Assembly: GCF_005502885.1 (NCBI RefSeq)
Contig: NZ_SCMR01000008.1
Span: 62,001 to 126,000, forward strand
Length of the DNA: 64,000 nt
DNA from: Microbacterium sp. 2FI
Lineage (GTDB): Bacteria > Actinomycetota > Actinomycetes > Actinomycetales > Microbacteriaceae
Reading direction: 5' to 3'
A program made the translations under genes and the position numbers. Shown one piece after another: positions 62,573 to 64,000 of this stretch. Below the pieces are notes generated by a model. That model saw nothing but the letters and a program-made list of their open reading frames with translations. It had not been told where the DNA came from and ran no database searches. How positions within the stretch are numbered: the stretch's first letter is position 1; each line of letters begins with the position of its first letter.

Positions 62573-64000
62573 TCAGTGGTCGGCGGTGCGGAGACTGAGC
62601 AACTCCCGGGCGTGGGTCAGCGCGGCATCCGAATCCGGCATTCCCGAGAGCAATCGGGCCATCTCGGCTTCGCGATCGGCGCCTTCCAGGCGTCGGACAT
62701 CGGATGCCGTCACCGACCCGTTGCCGGCTTTGACCACGCTCAGGTGGTTGGTGGCGAAGGCCGCGACCTGCGCGAGGTGGGTCACGGCGATCACCTGCGA
62801 CGAGCGCGCCAGCCGCGCGAGGCGGCGGCCGACCTCGATCGCCGCTGCTCCGCCGATGCCGGCATCCACCTCGTCGAAGACGAAGGTCGGAACCGGGTCG
62901 ACGGCGGCGATCACGACCTCGATCGCGAGCATGACGCGGCTGAGTTCTCCGCCGGACGCGCCCTTCGACACCGGCCGCGGATCCGCGCCGGCATGCGGCG
63001 ACAGCAGGATCGCCACGTCGTCGCGCCCCGACGCGGTCTCGGCACCCGGCGTGACCGCGACGCTCAGTCGCGCGTCGGGCATGGCCAGGGCGCGGAGCTC
63101 TTCGGTGACGGCGGCGCCCAGTCGCTCTGCCGCCGCGGTGCGGGCATCGGTGAGGGCGATGGCGCACCCATCGAGGACGGATGCCGCGGCATCCCGCTCT
63201 TCGCGGAGGCGATCGATCCGATCGCCGTCATCGTCGAGTTCGGCCAGTCGCGCGGAGCCGGTGTCGAGCAGTGCGAGGGCCGCGTCGAGCGAGCCGTGCG
63301 CGCGGACGAGAGCCGACAGCACCGCGCGGCGCTCCTCCACGGCGGCGAGCTCGTGCGGGCCGGACTCGTCGAGGTCGGCGAGGTAGCCGGCAAGGCCGGC
63401 CGCGACGTCGGCGACGCGGTAGCCGAGGTCGGCAACCTGCGCCGCGAGGTCTTCGAGAGCCGGATCGTGGGCGCGCTCGAGCGCTCGCCGGGCGTCGGCG
63501 AGGAGGGCGCCGGCATCCGGCCCGTCGCCGTCGCCCGAGAGCGCGTCGTGCGCTGTCGCCGCGGCCGTGCGCAGCTCTTCCGCGTTCGCGAGGCGCTCCG
63601 CACGGACGGCGAGCTCGGTGTCTTCGTTCGCCACCGGCGCCGCCTGCTCGATGTCGGCGAGCTGCGCGCGCAGATCGGCCGCCTCACGCGCGCGGGAAAC
63701 CTGGTCGTCGACGAGCTCGGCGAGCTCGCGATCGGCGGAACGCCAGCGCTCGTAGGCGGCGCGGTAGTCGGCGCGGGCGGACTGCACCGGCTCGCCGCCG
63801 AAGCGGTCGAGCGCGTCGCGCTGCGCCGCCGCGGAGCGCAGTCGCAGCTGGTCGGACTGGCCGTGGACCACCACCAGATCGTCGGCGAGGTCGGCGAGCA
63901 CCCCCGCGGGCGCCGCCCGGCCGCCGACCGACGCGCGGCCCCGACCCTCGCTCGAGATCGAGCGGCCGACGAACAGCTCTGCCCGCCCGTCGCCGATCGG
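62573..64000 (-). CDS. recN: DNA repair protein RecN, N-terminus cut by window edge
   Basis: The frame runs off the right edge; about 475 residues are present of the usual 560. HGQSDQLRL and the coiled-coil middle are followed by the ABC signature KGASGGELSRVMLAIEVV and Walker B PTFVFDEVDAGIGG, then VTHLAQVAAFA. It is an SMC-like protein for double-strand break repair. The stop lies 17 bases before pyrG. Confidence 0.95.
   Translation of the reverse strand, partial: PIGDGRAELFVGRSISSEGRGRASVGGRAAPAGVLADLADDLVVVHGQSDQLRLRSAAAQRDALDRFGGEPVQSARADYRAAYERWRSADRELAELVDDQVSRAREAADLRAQLADIEQAAPVANEDTELAVRAERLANAEELRTAAATAHDALSGDGDGPDAGALLADARRALERAHDPALEDLAAQVADLGYRVADVAAGLAGYLADLDESGPHELAAVEERRAVLSALVRAHGSLDAALALLDTGSARLAELDDDGDRIDRLREERDAAASVLDGCAIALTDARTAAAERLGAAVTEELRALAMPDARLSVAVTPGAETASGRDDVAILLSPHAGADPRPVSKGASGGELSRVMLAIEVVIAAVDPVPTFVFDEVDAGIGGAAAIEVGRRLARLARSSQVIAVTHLAQVAAFATNHLSVVKAGNGSVTASDVRRLEGADREAEMARLLSGMPDSDAALTHARELLSLRTADH

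Overview
The window is high-GC actinobacterial DNA, most probably from a Microbacteriaceae genome such as Microbacterium. The evidence is the gene order recN-pyrG-NUDIX-xerD-parA-scpA-scpB-rluB-tyrA-cmk-der at the right, the heavy use of GTG starts, ATGA/GTGA overlaps between genes, and many genes whose -10 hexamer sits about 6 bases before the start codon (leaderless type). Species cannot be fixed from the sequence alone.

Positions 1 to about 46,033 look like most of an integrative and conjugative element (ICE). Its right end is the 3' part of a tRNA-Pro(GGG) gene (46,033-46,106), with an excisionase-like gene and a tyrosine integrase directly inside it. The left end is outside the window.

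From left to right the element carries: (1) a copper/cytochrome-oxidase group (CtaG-like, Lnt/CutE-like, DyP peroxidase, PCu(A)C lipoprotein, CopC-like, a membrane protein; 1-5,974); (2) two P1B metal ATPases with their own sensors, an alpha5-type ArsR regulator and a CmtR orthologue (6,254-11,024); (3) an overlapping leftward operon of XRE regulator, ImmA/IrrE-like metallopeptidase, 7-TM MAB_1171c-like protein and alpha/beta hydrolase, followed by a truncated hydrolase copy (10,978-14,644), fed by four 14-bp operator copies; (4) a rightward conjugation operon (15,037-30,810): ArdC-like antirestriction protein, prim-pol primase, DUF2637 protein, ParB, M23 hydrolase, small membrane subunits, TrbL/VirB6-like, SCO6880, VirB4-like and VirD4-like proteins, SSB and DUF4913; (5) a two-gene putative immune system (31,109-38,148), a HEPN-type protein with an R-x4-H motif followed by a 1,717-residue nuclease-NACHT-solenoid protein; (6) a winged-helix protein and a small membrane protein; (7) a MerR-controlled mercury/arsenic-type group (40,072-42,591); (8) small accessory genes and the integrase. 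No relaxase is visible in the window.

The XRE/ImmA pair lies back to back with the transfer operon across an operator array. This resembles the ImmR/ImmA switch of ICEBs1-type elements, so I propose it controls transfer; the membrane protein and hydrolase would be new parts of such a switch. The HEPN plus nuclease-NACHT pair is the best candidate for an undescribed defence system.

From 46,033 onwards the DNA is ordinary chromosome: GNAT acetyltransferases, a YhhN-like protein, an Hsp15-like protein, a NUDIX-NYN fusion, a four-domain CoA-disulfide reductase fusion, then a long leftward housekeeping run from recN (cut by the window end) to der.
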